Assembly: GCF_019457905.1 (NCBI RefSeq)
Contig: NZ_JAHZSV010000021.1
Span: forward strand, 1 to 64,000
Direction of reading: 5' to 3'
Length of the DNA stretch: 64,000 nt
From: Flagellimonas abyssi
GTDB taxonomy: Bacteria > Bacteroidota > Bacteroidia > Flavobacteriales > Flavobacteriaceae
A program made the position numbers and the translations under genes. Under the pieces are notes generated by a model. That model had not been told where the DNA came from. It ran no database searches and was given only the letters and a program-made list of their open reading frames with translations. Of the stretch, positions 62,489 through 64,000 are shown piece by piece (position 1 is the first letter of the stretch; the number at the start of each line of letters is the position of its first letter).

Positions 62489-62532
62489 CAAATATAGTAT
62501 TCTGCATCCGTAAGTTCAGTCACCAAAGTTAC
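62489..62532 (-). promoter_or_regulatory. Regulon promoter 6: palindrome plus -7 box for MBL-rhodanese
   Basis: Operator GTCACCaaAGTTAC at 62519-62532, overlapping the last codon of the SulP gene. On the minus strand TATATTTG spans 62496-62489, again 29.5 bases from the centre. The ATG of the fusion gene is at 62473. Confidence 0.78.
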
Positions 62533-64000
62533 AAACTCTTGTTTTTGGACTGTAGGGACACTTTTTTCTGCATAAAGCTCCTTTCACTCTGTTCGGAACA
62601 ACCGTTCACGGCATCGATTGTTTGTACGTACAGGTTCTCTTCCCCAAGGATATCCACAATTCCGCTACTGTACAAAATATCCCTTGTTGGACCTATGGCC
62701 GCTGCTATCAAAAAGTGGATGTCACGGTGCCTTAAATCCAAGATGATACGCTCCAACATGGAAGCGGCGCTGCTATCAATGTAATTGATAGGTTCGGCAT
62801 TTAAAATGATATACCTAAGTACCGGACCTTTTTTTGCAATCTGCCGGTATAGTTGCTTTTTGAAATAATCCTTGTTGCCGAAATATAATTGGGCATCGAA
62901 ACGTATCACCAGTTTATCGGCTTCCACCTCCACATCGCCCGAAAAGCGATCTATATTTTTAAAATAGCTTGTATCCTTGATTCTTCCCAATACCGCCATA
63001 TGTGGCTTGGATATCCGGTAGACCAACAACATTAAGGACAATAATACCCCGAAAAGGATTCCCTCCATCAACCCAATGAACAGTGTCATCAAAAAAGTGG
63101 CGACCAACAACAGGAATTCATCCTTTCTATTTTTCCAAAGTACCCACGGATATCTTAAATCGATGAGACCCGATACCGAAACAATAATAATGGCCCCCAA
63201 CACCACTGCTGGAAGATTATAGAACAAAGGGGTAAGAAAAAGTAACACCCCTGCAATAATCAGGGTGCTAAAAATCAATGACATTCCTGTTTTTGCCCCT
63301 GCTTTGTCGTTCACGGCGGTTCTTGAAAAACTTCCCGATACCGAAAAGGACTGGAAGAATGAACCTAAAATATTGGCAATACCCAATGCTCGGAGTTCTT
63401 GGTTGGGGTCCAATTCATACTCGGGATGCCTTTCCTCTACCGTTTTGGCTATGGAAACGGATTCCATAAATCCGAAGAGGGCCACGGTTATGGCTATGGG
63501 CATAAGTTGCCCCATCTTGTCCCACTGGAACTCAGGGGCCTGAAAACCGGGAAGTCCCTTTGGGATATCTCCCACAATATGGATTCCCAACGTATTAAGA
63601 CTGAAAATAACCACGGCCAAAATGCCCAATACCACCAAGAACAGAGGCACTGGTAATTTTTTATTGAATCTGTTCAACAGAACTATAAATAGTATGGATC
63701 CCAAACCCATAACAAATGTAGGCCAGTGAATGTAGGGCAAGCTTCGGAATATATTCGCTAAAAGTTCATGTATTCTTCCTGACTGTGCAAAGTTGGTTCC
63801 CAAAATATGGTTCAATTGACCAAAACCTATAAGAAGTGCCGCAGCCGATGTAAACCCGCTTATGACCGGTTTGGACAAAAAATTGACAAAAAACCCCATT
63901 TTGAATATTCCCATAAGCAATTGCAGACCCCCGATAAGCAAAGTCAGGAAAAGTACCGTTGTGATATAGTCCTCCTTGTTGATTAAATTCAAGGCTCCTA
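62529..64000 (-). CDS. SulP family anion transporter, N-terminus outside the window
   Basis: At least 487 residues of a SulP/SLC26 transporter, running off the right edge. The membrane part carries 'PVISGFTSAAALLIGFGQL' and 'AFQSFSVSGSFSRTAVNDKAGAKT'-like core motifs ('SGSFSRTAVN', 'GAKTGMSLIF'), and the C-terminal STAS domain is about 340-450 ('IILNAEPINYIDSSAASMLERI'). The family moves sulfate, bicarbonate or other anions. The first membrane helices are missing here. Next to sulfite oxidase it is a good candidate for sulfate or sulfite flux (inferred). Confidence 0.9.
   Translation of the reverse strand, partial: GALNLINKEDYITTVLFLTLLIGGLQLLMGIFKMGFFVNFLSKPVISGFTSAAALLIGFGQLNHILGTNFAQSGRIHELLANIFRSLPYIHWPTFVMGLGSILFIVLLNRFNKKLPVPLFLVVLGILAVVIFSLNTLGIHIVGDIPKGLPGFQAPEFQWDKMGQLMPIAITVALFGFMESVSIAKTVEERHPEYELDPNQELRALGIANILGSFFQSFSVSGSFSRTAVNDKAGAKTGMSLIFSTLIIAGVLLFLTPLFYNLPAVVLGAIIIVSVSGLIDLRYPWVLWKNRKDEFLLLVATFLMTLFIGLMEGILFGVLLSLMLLVYRISKPHMAVLGRIKDTSYFKNIDRFSGDVEVEADKLVIRFDAQLYFGNKDYFKKQLYRQIAKKGPVLRYIILNAEPINYIDSSAASMLERIILDLRHRDIHFLIAAAIGPTRDILYSSGIVDILGEENLYVQTIDAVNGCSEQSERSFMQKKVSLQSKNKSL

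Overview
The window looks like the chromosome of a marine flavobacterium (Bacteroidota, Flavobacteriaceae, probably Muricauda/Allomuricauda-like; genus is an inference). The signs are hybrid two-component systems with a C-terminal AraC domain, many short secreted or lipoprotein genes, AT-rich leaders without clear Shine-Dalgarno sites, Bacteroidota TAnnTTTG promoter elements, and a tRNA gene without an encoded CCA. No rRNA, CRISPR array, transposase or phage gene was seen.

Layout. 0-15 kb is ordinary core and accessory content: SSB, Dps, a GNAT, glycerate kinase, SIMPL, pentapeptide-repeat, CBS-pair and M28 peptidase proteins, two SDR enzymes (one a threonine dehydrogenase) and a DUF2157/GDYXXLXY pair. 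15-20 kb holds a hybrid two-component regulator, a 49-aa microprotein and two surface lipoproteins (one with a collagen-like stretch). 20.4-22 kb is a decayed junction: a 5'-truncated YaiO-type barrel gene fused to a frameshifted membrane-sensor fragment. 22.3-30.2 kb is a four-gene convergent module: two exported serine hydrolases, an ADP/ATP-translocase-like carrier fused to HEAT repeats, and an exported dikinase whose domain order resembles glucan water dikinase. 30.5-32.2 kb is a pseudouridine synthase.

32.24-44.74 kb is bounded by a 25-bp perfect direct repeat equal to the 3' end of tRNA-Arg(CCT), the mark of an integrated island. No integrase was found inside. Its cargo is a second hybrid two-component regulator with a 7TM module, a second copy of the microprotein family, several secreted proteins and lipoproteins, and a 1015-aa Tat-type lipoprotein with transglutaminase-like and von Willebrand A segments.

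44.9-64 kb, after an orphan response regulator, is a sulfide/sulfane-sulfur oxidation and detoxification region: TolC-MFP-RND efflux operon ending in a PII-like protein, DUF2892 and two YeeE/YedE-type transporter genes; sulfide:quinone oxidoreductase with a 44-aa membrane microprotein; cytochrome bd oxidase with a 42-aa membrane microprotein upstream; Tat-exported sulfite oxidase with a membrane-anchored cytochrome c and a fatty-acid-hydroxylase-family enzyme; HMA and rhodanese proteins; persulfide-dioxygenase-like MBL-rhodanese fusion; and a SulP anion transporter cut by the window end. Six promoter regions here carry a 14-bp palindrome (GTNACC-NN-GGTTAC) centred 29.5 bp upstream of a TAnnTTTG-like box, and one of them points both ways. 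This is the geometry of a class II activator site at about -41.5, so the region is probably one regulon; the regulator is not in the window. In the inferred pathway SQR feeds sulfide electrons into quinol, cytochrome bd burns the quinol, the dioxygenase and rhodaneses turn persulfide into sulfite/thiosulfate, sulfite oxidase makes sulfate, and SulP/YeeE proteins move the anions.
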